Positions 18,223-26,271 of a DNA stretch of 64,000 bases are shown here, in pieces. This DNA comes from Sphingobacterium thalpophilum. GTDB lineage: Bacteria; Bacteroidota; Bacteroidia; Sphingobacteriales; Sphingobacteriaceae. The notes below the pieces were generated by a model that saw nothing but the letters and a program-made list of their open reading frames with translations, was not told the origin of the DNA and made no database searches. Every line of letters begins with the position of its first letter. Position 1 is the stretch's first letter. Where the stretch lies: contig NZ_LR590484.1 of the NCBI RefSeq assembly GCF_901482695.1, positions 2,914,001 through 2,978,000 on the forward strand, in the 5' to 3' direction. The position numbers and the translations under genes are program-made.

Positions 18223-18316
18223 CTGTTATTAAATTTTACAGGGCTAAATTAGGGAAATGGCCCTGTAAAACCTAGTACAGAATTGTTGCTTGTCTAACTG
18301 AAATTGTTGTGCAGGC

Positions 18317-19045
18317 TTATAGTTTTCGGATCCAGATGTTTCTAAATTGAACGAGGTCGCCGTGATCCTGAAGGATAATGGGACCTGCGCCATGAGCCAC
18401 TTGCCTCGGCAGCCCGATGTATTCGGTAGTGCCATCTATCTGTGTGTTGTTCTGTACAACGACACCATTATGCAATACGGTGACTGTTCCTTTGCTGACG
18501 AGCAGGCTGTCCTTATTGAATTGGGGAGCTTTGTAGATAATATCGTAGACATGCCATTTGTCCGGAGCGATGACCTGTGCCAGCGGAGGACGCTGCTTAT
18601 AAATGCTGCCTGCGCCGCCATTGACATAGGTCGGATTGTTGTCATTGTCCAGTACCTGAATCTCGTAAAGGCCCTGAAGGAAGATGCCACTATTGCCACG
18701 GCCCTGGCCTTCACCTTTGATCACCGCTGGGCTTTTCCATTCGATGTGTAACTGGAAATCGGTAAAATGTTCAGTCGTCTCAATGTTTCCGGTGCCCGGC
18801 TTTACTTCGAGGACATTGTTGGCCACAGTCCAGTTTGCTTTGCCTTTTTCACTTTTCCATTTGCTAAGATCTTTTCCGTCGAAAAGCACGAGGGCATCGC
18901 TCGGTATGCCGTGATCGATCCTTACGGTCGGTGGGACAGGAGTATAATATTCTGTATCGATGGGCTTCATATTGGTCTGAGCCTGCAGCGATACTGCGGC
19001 ACATACTAGGACAACTGCTAATGTTGATGGTCGTGAAAAATTCAT
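18317..19045 (-). CDS. secreted DUF1080 protein (3-keto-disaccharide hydrolase family)
   Basis: A 242-residue exported protein with a concanavalin-like beta-sandwich of the DUF1080 family. The signal peptide ends near SLQAQ. The hallmark LFDGKDLSKWK is at about residues 50-60, and NSGIFLQGLYEIQVLDN plus WHVYDIIYKAP follow. Characterised DUF1080 proteins cleave 3-keto-glycosides, working with C3-oxidising enzymes; that fits the GMC/Gfo-Idh operon elsewhere in this window, but no direct link is seen. It lies 94 bases upstream of the S9 peptidase on the same strand. Confidence 0.88.
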   Translation of the reverse strand: MNFSRPSTLAVVLVCAAVSLQAQTNMKPIDTEYYTPVPPTVRIDHGIPSDALVLFDGKDLSKWKSEKGKANWTVANNVLEVKPGTGNIETTEHFTDFQLHIEWKSPAVIKGEGQGRGNSGIFLQGLYEIQVLDNDNNPTYVNGGAGSIYKQRPPLAQVIAPDKWHVYDIIYKAPQFNKDSLLVSKGTVTVLHNGVVVQNNTQIDGTTEYIGLPRQVAHGAGPIILQDHGDLVQFRNIWIRKL

Positions 19046-19190
19046 CTGTTTGGTTTTTGGTATGGTTAAACTTAGAAAAAAATGTTTTTAAATGCAATTA
19101 TAATTTCAGATGGATGTGAATGACTTTTTCCGTAGTCCAGGTAGTCAGTGCGATGTTTTCAGGTATCAAACAATTTGCTTAGGTTTGTGC

Positions 19191-19556
19191 ATGGCAAGCA
19201 TTTTACAGACTGTATCACTTAAAGAAGCGCGATTTTTCGCTCCAATCGGTTATTATGAGGAAGAGCAGATTGTCGGCAATGAATTCTACGTGTCCATCGA
19301 TGTGTGTTTTGCATTTCACGCTGGCGAGACAGACGATTTGGGCAATACCCTCAACTATGAGGAACTCTATCGCATCGCGGCCAAGATCATGGCGCCGAGA
19401 AGGAGGTTGCTGGAATCGGCTGCGGCTGAGATACTCGAGGAGATCCGTCAGTCGGTAGGCTATGCTGAAATGATTGAAGTTGTGATCCGGAAGTCAAATC
19501 CGCCGTTTGGTGGCGATCTGTCCAGCTCGCAAGTGAGCCTGAGGTATAATCGTTAA
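19191..19556 (+). CDS. folB: dihydroneopterin aldolase
   Basis: A 121-residue FolB protein of folate synthesis, converting dihydroneopterin to hydroxymethyl-dihydropterin and glycolaldehyde. The start MASILQTVSLKEARFFAPIG matches the family, with the substrate-anchoring Glu in YYEEEQIVGNEFYV and the typical LNYEELYRI segment. The frame is open back to an ATG at 19110, but those 27 codons do not resemble FolB. It is followed, 4-50 bases later depending on start choice, by an AAA ATPase gene on the same strand. Confidence 0.86.
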   Translation: MASILQTVSLKEARFFAPIGYYEEEQIVGNEFYVSIDVCFAFHAGETDDLGNTLNYEELYRIAAKIMAPRRRLLESAAAEILEEIRQSVGYAEMIEVVIRKSNPPFGGDLSSSQVSLRYNR

Positions 19557-19605
19557 TCATTTGCCCAGCGTCAGTAAGACGGACCCCATATTATACGAAA
19601 TAGAA

Positions 19606-20316
19606 ATGAATATTTACGATCTTGTTATAGCGGATAAGGAAAAGATTTCGCTAGAAGATGTCTTTCTCGAAGCTGAAAGCCGGGAGAAGCTTGGACAGCT
19701 CATAAAGGAGCATCGCTATATCCGCGAACTTGCCCGGTATGGACTGCCGGTCAGCAACAAGGTTCTGCTGCACGGGTACTCCGGCTGCGGTAAAACAACG
19801 ACGGCAAAAGCTCTTGCTACAGCACTGGATAAGCCTATATACGTGCTGAATCTGAGTAATCTGGTTTCCTCGCGGATAGGAGAGACTTCTCAGCATATCA
19901 AGCAGGCGTTTGACAAAGCGGGGCGTGAAAAAGCGGTGCTTTTTCTGGACGAATTTGACCAGATCGGCAAAGCGCGCATCAGCGAAGAAAAAGACGTGGG
20001 CGAAATGCGGCGTCTCGTGAATACCATTATTCAGCTGATGGATTATTTTCCCGCCGAAGCCGTGCTGGTCGCTGCGACCAATCATCCCGAGATTCTGGAT
20101 GCCGCTGTTGTCAGACGCTTTCAGTTGCGTTTAGCCTTCGAACTACCCGACGATGCGCAGCTTGATGCCTATTATAATCGTCTATTTGCGCCGTTTCCGC
20201 ATTACGCCAGTGTGGTGCCAAGAATTTACGGCGTTTCGTTTGCAGAGGCAAAAGACTATAGTTATGATGCGGTCAAGTCGCTGCTTATAGCAGAATTGGA
20301 GCAGGTGGGCGAGTGA
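19606..20316 (+). CDS. small AAA+ ATPase
   Basis: A 236-residue AAA-family ATPase. Walker A is GYSGCGKTTTAKAL (about 55-68), Walker B is AVLFLDEFDQIG (about 112-123), sensor 1 is VLVAATNHPE and an arginine finger is likely in AAVVRRFQLRL. The core resembles FtsH/proteasomal-type AAA modules, but there is no protease or substrate-binding domain, so it probably works as a stand-alone remodeller or as partner of another protein. The ATG at 19606 is preferred; an in-phase TTG at 19561 directly after the folB stop is the alternative. Function unknown; the tie to folB may be only transcriptional. Confidence 0.8.
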   Translation: MNIYDLVIADKEKISLEDVFLEAESREKLGQLIKEHRYIRELARYGLPVSNKVLLHGYSGCGKTTTAKALATALDKPIYVLNLSNLVSSRIGETSQHIKQAFDKAGREKAVLFLDEFDQIGKARISEEKDVGEMRRLVNTIIQLMDYFPAEAVLVAATNHPEILDAAVVRRFQLRLAFELPDDAQLDAYYNRLFAPFPHYASVVPRIYGVSFAEAKDYSYDAVKSLLIAELEQVGE

Positions 20317-20449
20317 CGGGATGCAACGGATACAATGTCAAATTTTGGAGGACCCTCGAAACAGTTTATTGTCTAAAACGTTATTCATCAAGGGAGGGTT
20401 TATGTGCTTCATCATTTAATACCGGCCAATATAGACGTTCTTTATAGCG

Positions 20450-20505
20450 AAACAAAGACAAAATGACAGTTTAAATTATATTTTTGTGTCATTTTGTCTT
20501 TGTTT
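20450..20505. promoter_or_regulatory. 19-bp inverted repeat in hsp20 promoter region
   Basis: Arms AAACAAAGACAAAATGACA (20450-20468) and the exact complement (20487-20505) are separated by 18 bases that contain TATTTTTG (20479-20486), a fit to the Bacteroidetes -7 element. An operator overlapping the hsp20 promoter is the simplest reading; the regulator is unknown. Confidence 0.6.
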
Positions 20506-20529
20506 TGTTGCTGGTATGCAAATTGAATA

Positions 20530-20584
20530 CCTCCTAGAAAACAAGTTAGAAAAATAAAAGCTTAACAATATCAAAATTAGGAGG
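20530..20584 (+). promoter_or_regulatory. candidate RNA thermometer in hsp20 leader
   Basis: CCTCCTA at 20530-20536 is the exact complement of TAGGAGG at 20578-20584, which is the ribosome-binding site of the hsp20 start at 20593. Pairing would close a 41-base AT-rich loop and hide the site; TTG (20523-20525) and CAA (20586-20588) could add three pairs. A heat-melted helix would fit a small heat-shock gene. Confidence 0.45.
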
Positions 20585-20592
20585 ACAAAAAA

Positions 20593-21036
20593 ATGGCATT
20601 AATTAAATTCCCAACAAAAAGTTTGAATACTGACGCAGTAAATCCATTTGTAAATACTGTATTTGATAATCTGTTCAATGATAACTTTATTTCGGACCGT
20701 TTGGTGTCGCGTGTTCCGGCGGTGAATATTTCCGAAACTGAAAAGTCATTTAAAATCGAGATGGCTGCTCCGGGCTTAGATAAGTCAGATTTCAAAATCA
20801 ATGTGGATAAGAATCTGATTACGATTTCAGCAGAGAAGAAAGAAGAGCAGACCAGCGAGGAAAAATTGTATAGCAAAAAAGAGTTCAACTATACATCATT
20901 TTCAAGATCATTTACTTTACCAGATACAGTAGATTATAGCAATATCGAAGCAGCTTATGAGGGTGGTATTCTGGTGTTGACCCTAGGCAAGAAAGAAGAC
21001 GCGATTATTGCAAAACGTCTGATCGAAGTAAAATAA
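20593..21036 (+). CDS. small heat-shock protein, Hsp20/alpha-crystallin family
   Basis: A 147-residue ATP-independent chaperone that holds unfolding proteins. The alpha-crystallin domain covers about residues 38-130 (VNISETEKSFKIEMAAPGLDKSDFKIN), and the C-terminal part shows the GILVLTL motif (G-x-L) used in dimer and oligomer contacts. The start is fixed by an unusually strong ribosome-binding site, TAGGAGG, eight bases upstream; most genes here lack one. An inverted repeat and an anti-Shine-Dalgarno sequence in the leader suggest two levels of control. An intrinsic terminator follows about 80 bases after the stop. Confidence 0.95.
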   Translation: MALIKFPTKSLNTDAVNPFVNTVFDNLFNDNFISDRLVSRVPAVNISETEKSFKIEMAAPGLDKSDFKINVDKNLITISAEKKEEQTSEEKLYSKKEFNYTSFSRSFTLPDTVDYSNIEAAYEGGILVLTLGKKEDAIIAKRLIEVK

Positions 21037-21114
21037 TATTGTAGCAGCGCGGCTATGTCCCAGCAGTGGCAGCGATCATAAGAAAAATAGTTTTTAGGTT
21101 TAGTTTATGTTTTG

Positions 21115-21153
21115 ATCCCTCGGAACTTCTTTAGGTACCGAGGGATTTTTTTT
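21115..21153 (+). terminator. hsp20 terminator
   Basis: Arms ATCCCTCGG (21115-21123) and CCGAGGGAT (21138-21146) with a following run of eight T. It abuts the stop of the convergent thioesterase gene. Confidence 0.92.
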
Positions 21154-21589
21154 ATCCCAACTCTTCGTATTCGGGTGCCCGCGGTACTTTCGCCAAGTAG
21201 GGCTCCATTTCCTCGGGCAACTTTGTCAATTTGCGCTGTTTTAGGTCGAGCCAGGCGCCGTCGACATGCACCGTACAGCACAATGTGCCGTCCTGACGAT
21301 AAACCTTGTGGGTAAAGGAAAAACGGCTATTTGATTTATTGTACTTCGTCATTTCGACTTTGACTTTTACATATTCGTCGAGATGTACTTCTTTGGAGTA
21401 GATCAGCTCTTCCCGGAATAAAATAGGCCCGATCTGATAAGCAGCAAAATTATCGAGTGAAAATCCCATTTTATGGAGCATGTTGCTGCGCGCCTGTGCG
21501 CAGATATCGGCATATGCGGAATGGCGCATGTGCCGATTGGCATCAATCTGTGCCCAGATGACCTGTCCTTCGTAAAATATATTTTCCAT
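21152..21589 (-). CDS. acyl-CoA thioesterase, hot-dog fold
   Basis: A 145-residue hot-dog-fold thioesterase of the 4-hydroxybenzoyl-CoA thioesterase/YbgC-FadM group. The family motif region is IDANRHMRHSAYADICAQAR (about 14-33), where the expected catalytic Asp region is D-A-N-R-H-M-R-H. It probably releases CoA from short or medium acyl-CoAs in the cytoplasm. It overlaps the hsp20 terminator by two bases. Only 117 bases separate it from the divergent sigma-factor gene. Confidence 0.86.
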   Translation of the reverse strand: MENIFYEGQVIWAQIDANRHMRHSAYADICAQARSNMLHKMGFSLDNFAAYQIGPILFREELIYSKEVHLDEYVKVKVEMTKYNKSNSRFSFTHKVYRQDGTLCCTVHVDGAWLDLKQRKLTKLPEEMEPYLAKVPRAPEYEELG

Positions 21590-21706
21590 ATTAACTTGAT
21601 TTGCCTCCTTTTTAAGAACAATTTACATAATTTTAAGCGAAGCTGTAACACTTTGTTTGTTTGCGATACTTATTGCCAGTAACATTGCATAAAGAAAATT
21701 TGCTAA

Positions 21707-22210
21707 GTGAACCAACCGGAAATAGAATTTCTTAGATTGATTGATGAAAATAAAGGAATAATCGTCAAGGTGACCCGTATGTATATGGATGATCACGAAG
21801 GGCGGCAGGACCTTTATCAGGAAATTGTTTATCAATTGTGGAAGTCATTCGGGACATTCAGGCAGCAGAGTAAATTTTCAACATGGATGTACCGCGTGGC
21901 GTTAAATACCGCGATGGTCTTTCTGAAGAAAGAAAAGAAACATCAGCAACATGATCCGCTCGAAGAACGACACGACTATGCGGAGGAGGCGTACAACACC
22001 GATAAAGATGAGCAGCTACGGCTGTTCTATCAGGCAGTGCATGAACTTAATGCTGTGGAGAAAGCCCTGATCTTCCTATTTCTCGAAGGACAGAGCCATC
22101 GTGAGATTGCAGCCCATTTAGGGATTTCGGAAGTGAACGCACGGGTAAAATTAAATCGTACAAAAGAACGGATTCAACAGATCATTAAAAAATACAGCTA
22201 TGAATTTTGA
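21707..22210 (+). CDS. ECF-type sigma factor
   Basis: A 167-residue RNA polymerase sigma factor of the ECF type. Region 2 lies at about 15-80 (MDDHEGRQDLYQEIVYQLW, WMYRVALNT) and region 4 at about 105-160 (LNAVEKALIFLFLEGQSHREIA, with NARVKLNRTKERI). The start is GTG at 21707. Its last 11 bases overlap the ATG of the next gene, so the two are translationally coupled and the partner probably controls this sigma factor. Confidence 0.93.
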   Translation: MNQPEIEFLRLIDENKGIIVKVTRMYMDDHEGRQDLYQEIVYQLWKSFGTFRQQSKFSTWMYRVALNTAMVFLKKEKKHQQHDPLEERHDYAEEAYNTDKDEQLRLFYQAVHELNAVEKALIFLFLEGQSHREIAAHLGISEVNARVKLNRTKERIQQIIKKYSYEF

Positions 22211-22841
22211 TGAATTAAAAAAATCTTGGCAAGAACAGTCTACAGAAGAGGATCTGCATAATCCCAATCTTCAGCAATATAAGGAAGTCGGTAATATCAT
22301 GGCCAAACTGCGAAGGAATATTAAGCGGGAATTTGTTTCCTGGCTGCTATGTGTGATTTTCCTGATTGCGGTGCCGATGTTGCCATTTTACAAGATCCAG
22401 GGCTATGCTGCCTTTGCTTATTATTTTTTTATCGTACAGATATGTTTATCGAGTCTGCTGTACTACCGCCGGTTTTATTACCTAATCAAAAGTGCCGGGC
22501 AGATCGAACTGCTGGCGTCCAGGGAACATTTGCTCAAGTTATACTATGATTTAAAGTACGCGGTTGAAACCTATCGCATAGTAGCTTATGTGATGATTCC
22601 GCAGGCATTGTTTTTATATCTGATCATGATTGGACGGAACAAAGCAATAGAGTGGTTTGAAAAATTGTATCACTTTAAGGAAACCTACCAGCAGGATCCT
22701 GATTTTATTTTATGGATGATTCTTTCGGCCATTGCGTCTATTGCTATCATTGCCGTGATTACCGAGCTGATGATCCGCTATTACTACGGCGATTATGTTA
22801 AACAGATTAAAGAGAATCTGGATCAGATGGAATCCGATTAG
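22200..22841 (+). CDS. membrane protein coupled to ECF sigma factor, putative anti-sigma
   Basis: A 213-residue protein with a short cytoplasmic N-terminus (MNFDELKKSWQEQS) and four hydrophobic segments at about 42-60, 63-85, 125-145 and 170-192. The N-terminal pattern FDELKKSWQ is common in Bacteroidetes membrane proteins encoded beside ECF sigma factors. No ZAS zinc motif is visible. Because the start overlaps the sigma stop by 11 bases, an anti-sigma role is inferred from context alone. Confidence 0.8.
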   Translation: MNFDELKKSWQEQSTEEDLHNPNLQQYKEVGNIMAKLRRNIKREFVSWLLCVIFLIAVPMLPFYKIQGYAAFAYYFFIVQICLSSLLYYRRFYYLIKSAGQIELLASREHLLKLYYDLKYAVETYRIVAYVMIPQALFLYLIMIGRNKAIEWFEKLYHFKETYQQDPDFILWMILSAIASIAIIAVITELMIRYYYGDYVKQIKENLDQMESD

Positions 22842-22947
22842 TCTATCTTCTCGATAAGAGGCAGCTAACCCCGGAATTTTTACTTTCTGCCTACTATGTT
22901 GCGAAAAAGGTAAGGTTTTTGTTTCGTATCTTGTTTGGAGAAAATCC

Positions 22948-24609
22948 GTGTCCACTATGTATAATCCGACCAAGAAACTACAGCGCAGTTCCCAGATCTT
23001 AAGTATATTGGCCAAGTATGGCTTTAAGGATGCAATTGCCAGATTGCCCTGGAAAGGACCGCGGGCAAGTATTGAACGTAATATTGATGTCGACAACATC
23101 AGTGTTTATGCGCGTATTCGCATGGCTTTGGAAGAGCTGGGGCCTGCATTTGTTAAACTGGGACAGTCTGCTTCAACGCGCGAAGGACTATTGCCCAAGG
23201 ATCTTGTGGAGGAGCTCAAACGTCTTGAAGACCATGTGCCTGCCTTTGATGTAGATATCAGGTCTTATCTGGCGGAAGAGCTTGATCTGGACGTTGAATC
23301 AACTTTCCGGGACATTGAGTCCAAACCTTTCGCCGCAGCATCTATAGCGCAGGTATACAGGGCTACCTTGGTCGATGGCAGTAAGGTCGTACTGAAGGTG
23401 CGCCGGCCTGGGATAGATGAGGTGATGCGCTGCGACCTTGCCCTGATGCGCGATATTGCCAGGATATTGACAATGTATAATGAGGTGTTGGAAAATCTAA
23501 ATCTGTCGCTTATTGTCGAGTCATTCGCCATGACCTTGCAGGAGGAAATGTCGCTGGTCATTGAGCGTCATAATATTGAACGTTTCAGCAAAAATTTTAA
23601 GGGTAACAAACTGGTCAAGGTGCCGCGGGTATATGCCGATCTGTCTTCGGACCGTGTGCTGTGTATGGAATTTCTTGATGGGTTTAAAGTGACCGACTTG
23701 GAAGAGATCAAACGTCGCGGCATGGATGTGCAGACTCTGGTCAAGAATGGTATTGACCTGTATCTGGAGCAGGTTATTATCCATGGTTTCTTTCATGGTG
23801 ATCCGCATCCGGGCAATATGATGGTCATGCCTGATGGACGTATTGCCTTTCTGGATTTCGGAAATATGGGTAAACTGCTGGGCATAGACCGCCAGCAGCT
23901 GGAAGAATTTATACAGTCTGCAATCTCCGAAGATGCTGTACGGCTGGCGGACGTGATCGAAGATGTCGCTGTGGTCAGCCATATACCCGACCGGAGCCAG
24001 TTTGAGCGCGCTTTGTATGAAATATTCGATTTGATTGACAATGTTTCCTTGGGTGATCTCAGCCTCGATATTTTATTCAACAAGCTGTGGAAGGTCATTG
24101 GCGATAACCGTCTGTATTTTCCCGAGTATATTTATCAGTTAATGCGCGGTATTTCCCTGATGGAGGGTATCGGCCGGCAACTGTATCCGGATCTCAATAT
24201 CATGGAGAGCATCAGGCCTTTCGCGCGGCGGATTATGCGGGAACGGCTCTCGCCTGAAGCCATGTTCAAAAAAGGAAAACATAAGGTGGAATCTTTTGCC
24301 CGTGATGTCGAAAAACTTCCGGAAGATATGCGGGCTTTGGTTCGATTGTTCCGGACGGGAAATTTCACGTTAAACCACCGGCTGATCAGCGCCCGTTCCT
24401 TTAATGCCATTTTTCGTAAAGGTGTTAACCGGATCGTAATTGGTATTATGTTTATGTCCCTTAATCTCTTGGGAGGGATGGTTATTGTTGCCCGGATTGA
24501 GCCCAAATGGTGGGGAATTCCGGTGTTTGCCTGGATATGTTTGGGATCAGCCTGGGTTTTTGCCGTGTATCTGTTTGTCGCCATGATCCGAGCCAAGGAT
24601 CATGATTAA
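22948..24609 (+). CDS. AarF/UbiB (ABC1) atypical kinase-like protein
   Basis: A 553-residue ADCK/UbiB-family protein. Family marks include the KxGQ motif in FVKLGQSASTREG (about 66-78), the Ala-rich loop AAASIAQVYRA (about 128-138), HGDPHPGN (about 287-294) and LDFGNMG (about 305-311). Two hydrophobic segments at about 498-517 and 523-545 anchor it in the membrane. UbiB proteins support quinone synthesis through ATPase activity on lipid intermediates. GTG at 22948 is taken as start because TTGGAG lies seven bases upstream; ATG at 22957 is the alternative. Confidence 0.92.
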   Translation: MSTMYNPTKKLQRSSQILSILAKYGFKDAIARLPWKGPRASIERNIDVDNISVYARIRMALEELGPAFVKLGQSASTREGLLPKDLVEELKRLEDHVPAFDVDIRSYLAEELDLDVESTFRDIESKPFAAASIAQVYRATLVDGSKVVLKVRRPGIDEVMRCDLALMRDIARILTMYNEVLENLNLSLIVESFAMTLQEEMSLVIERHNIERFSKNFKGNKLVKVPRVYADLSSDRVLCMEFLDGFKVTDLEEIKRRGMDVQTLVKNGIDLYLEQVIIHGFFHGDPHPGNMMVMPDGRIAFLDFGNMGKLLGIDRQQLEEFIQSAISEDAVRLADVIEDVAVVSHIPDRSQFERALYEIFDLIDNVSLGDLSLDILFNKLWKVIGDNRLYFPEYIYQLMRGISLMEGIGRQLYPDLNIMESIRPFARRIMRERLSPEAMFKKGKHKVESFARDVEKLPEDMRALVRLFRTGNFTLNHRLISARSFNAIFRKGVNRIVIGIMFMSLNLLGGMVIVARIEPKWWGIPVFAWICLGSAWVFAVYLFVAMIRAKDHD

Positions 24610-24723
24610 TGAAAAGATGCAGGGCTGCAGGTGAGCATATTGCTCCAATCTGCGTATGCGTAGAGCAGCGATGTCGCGAGGAAGGTCGCATTATTTGGAA
24701 CGTAAATGTAGGACAATTATAAT

Positions 24724-25509
24724 ATGGAAATTAATCTTATCGGAAAAAAGGCGCTGATTGGCGCCAGCTCAACGGGCATCGGGGCAGGGATTGCCCGTGT
24801 GTTGGCTTCCTGCGGAGCTTCTGTCACGCTGGCCTCACGCAATGAAGAGAAATTACAACGTACCTGTGAAAGCCTTGACGCTTCAAAGGGACAGCGACAT
24901 CAGTATATTATTGTCGATTATAACGATCACGAAGCTTATAAGGCACAGGTAGATCGTTATTTTGAGGGGAATAAGGTCGATATCCTGGTCAATAATTCCA
25001 ACGGTCCTAAAGCAGGAAAAATTGATGAGAAGAATCTCGCCGATTACCAGCATGCTTTCGAACTGCTGTTCCAGAATCATTGCTATACGACCTCATGCGC
25101 ATTGCCTTATATGCTTGCCAGCGGTTACGGTCGTATTATCAATGTGTCGTCTTCGACTGTCAAAGAACCGGTATCTAATCTGGTCTTATCCAACACAGTG
25201 CGGACAGCACTGATGAGCTGGAGCAAGTCGCTGTCGGCTGATGTCGCTAAAGATGGCGTTACGGTGAATAGTATCCTCACTGGCCTGTTTGATACGGAAA
25301 GAATTCAGTCGTTGACGAATCTTGATGCGCAGCGCCTGGGCATATCCTACGGGGAAGCCTTGCAGCAACGGCTCCAACAGGTGCCTGCCGGACGTTTGGG
25401 CAAACCCGAAGAGTATGGTTATCTGGTAGCCTTCATCTGTTCGGAGTATGCGAATTATCTGACGGGGACCAATATCCCGCTGGATGGCGGCATGTTAAAA
25501 GGTTTTTAA
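24724..25509 (+). CDS. SDR-family oxidoreductase with altered active site
   Basis: A 261-residue classical-type SDR. The cofactor loop is GASSTGIGAGIA (about 13-24), NNSNG replaces the usual NNAG, and the catalytic Ser region is INVSSS (about 139-144). The expected YxxxK is replaced by SNTVR: alignment on the conserved KSL helix puts Ser in the Tyr position and Arg in the Lys position. A group of 3-oxoacyl-reductase homologues with this change exists, and their reaction is uncertain. The gene stands alone, 114 bases after aarF. Confidence 0.87.
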   Translation: MEINLIGKKALIGASSTGIGAGIARVLASCGASVTLASRNEEKLQRTCESLDASKGQRHQYIIVDYNDHEAYKAQVDRYFEGNKVDILVNNSNGPKAGKIDEKNLADYQHAFELLFQNHCYTTSCALPYMLASGYGRIINVSSSTVKEPVSNLVLSNTVRTALMSWSKSLSADVAKDGVTVNSILTGLFDTERIQSLTNLDAQRLGISYGEALQQRLQQVPAGRLGKPEEYGYLVAFICSEYANYLTGTNIPLDGGMLKGF

Positions 25510-25510
25510 T

Positions 25511-25545
25511 AAAAAACGGCTCTTCCATTGTTGAGGAAGAGCCGT
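25511..25545 (-). terminator. yceI-like gene terminator
   Basis: Arms ACGGCTCTTCC (25516-25526) and GGAAGAGCCGT (25535-25545) with an A-run at 25511-25516, which is a T-run on the minus strand. It sits 30 bases past the YceI stop and only a few bases past the SDR stop. Confidence 0.88.
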
Positions 25546-25574
25546 CCCAGTTTGTGTGATTTAGAATTCGTTGA

Positions 25575-26168
25575 CTAGTTTAACACCAATTCCGTATTGA
25601 CGACGATGTCTACGTCTGAAGCAACGGCTTCTACACCTGATGGTAACTTGTCATTATATTTTATTCCGAAGTCCTGGCGGTTAATTTTTGTCCTGGCGGT
25701 AAACCCAGCACGTGTTTTTCCCCAGGGGTCGGTAATGATACCGCCATTTTGGGTCACGTCGAAGGTCACGCGCTTAGTCACGTCGCGGATGGTCAGATCA
25801 GCGACCATAATATATTGGCCTTTCAGTTTGGCACTTTTGAATGTAACGGACTTCAATGTCATTTTGGGGAATTTATCCGCAGCAAAAAAATCATCCGTTT
25901 TTAAATGGTTGTCACGTGCTTCAATACGGGTATTGATGCTGTTGACATCAATGGAAAAGTTAACTTTTGCATTGTTGAAGCTTGTTCCGGTAGCTGTTTC
26001 TACGCTTCCTTCAACTTTGGTGAACTCGCCGTCAACAAAGCTTATTCCCAAGTGTTTCACATCAAAGCGGGCATTGGTATGTGCAGGGTCTGCAGACCAT
26101 TTTACTTGCGCCACAGCGACATTAACCATTAATACCGACAGGGCTAAAAATTGGAAAAATCTATTCAT
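25575..26168 (-). CDS. YceI-family periplasmic lipocalin-like protein
   Basis: A 197-residue exported protein with signal peptide MNRFFQFLALSVLMVNVAVA and a YceI domain (about 22-196). VKWSADPAHTNARFDVKHLGISFVDG-type N-terminus (seen here in shorter pieces such as DPAHTNARFDVKHLG) and DDFFAADKFPKMTLKS are diagnostic. The family binds isoprenoid or amphiphilic lipids in a beta-barrel and is often induced by stress or alkaline pH. It lies 103 bases from the stop of the downstream-oriented Crp-like gene, which shares its strand. Confidence 0.93.
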   Translation of the reverse strand: MNRFFQFLALSVLMVNVAVAQVKWSADPAHTNARFDVKHLGISFVDGEFTKVEGSVETATGTSFNNAKVNFSIDVNSINTRIEARDNHLKTDDFFAADKFPKMTLKSVTFKSAKLKGQYIMVADLTIRDVTKRVTFDVTQNGGIITDPWGKTRAGFTARTKINRQDFGIKYNDKLPSGVEAVASDVDIVVNTELVLN

Positions 26169-26271
26169 GTTGTTTTCTATTTATTTATCAAACCGTTAAT
26201 TGTTCAAAATGTTTGTTTGAACAAGCTTTTGCAAAGGTGAGATAAACGGAGCGGGAAAACATTGATGTAGG

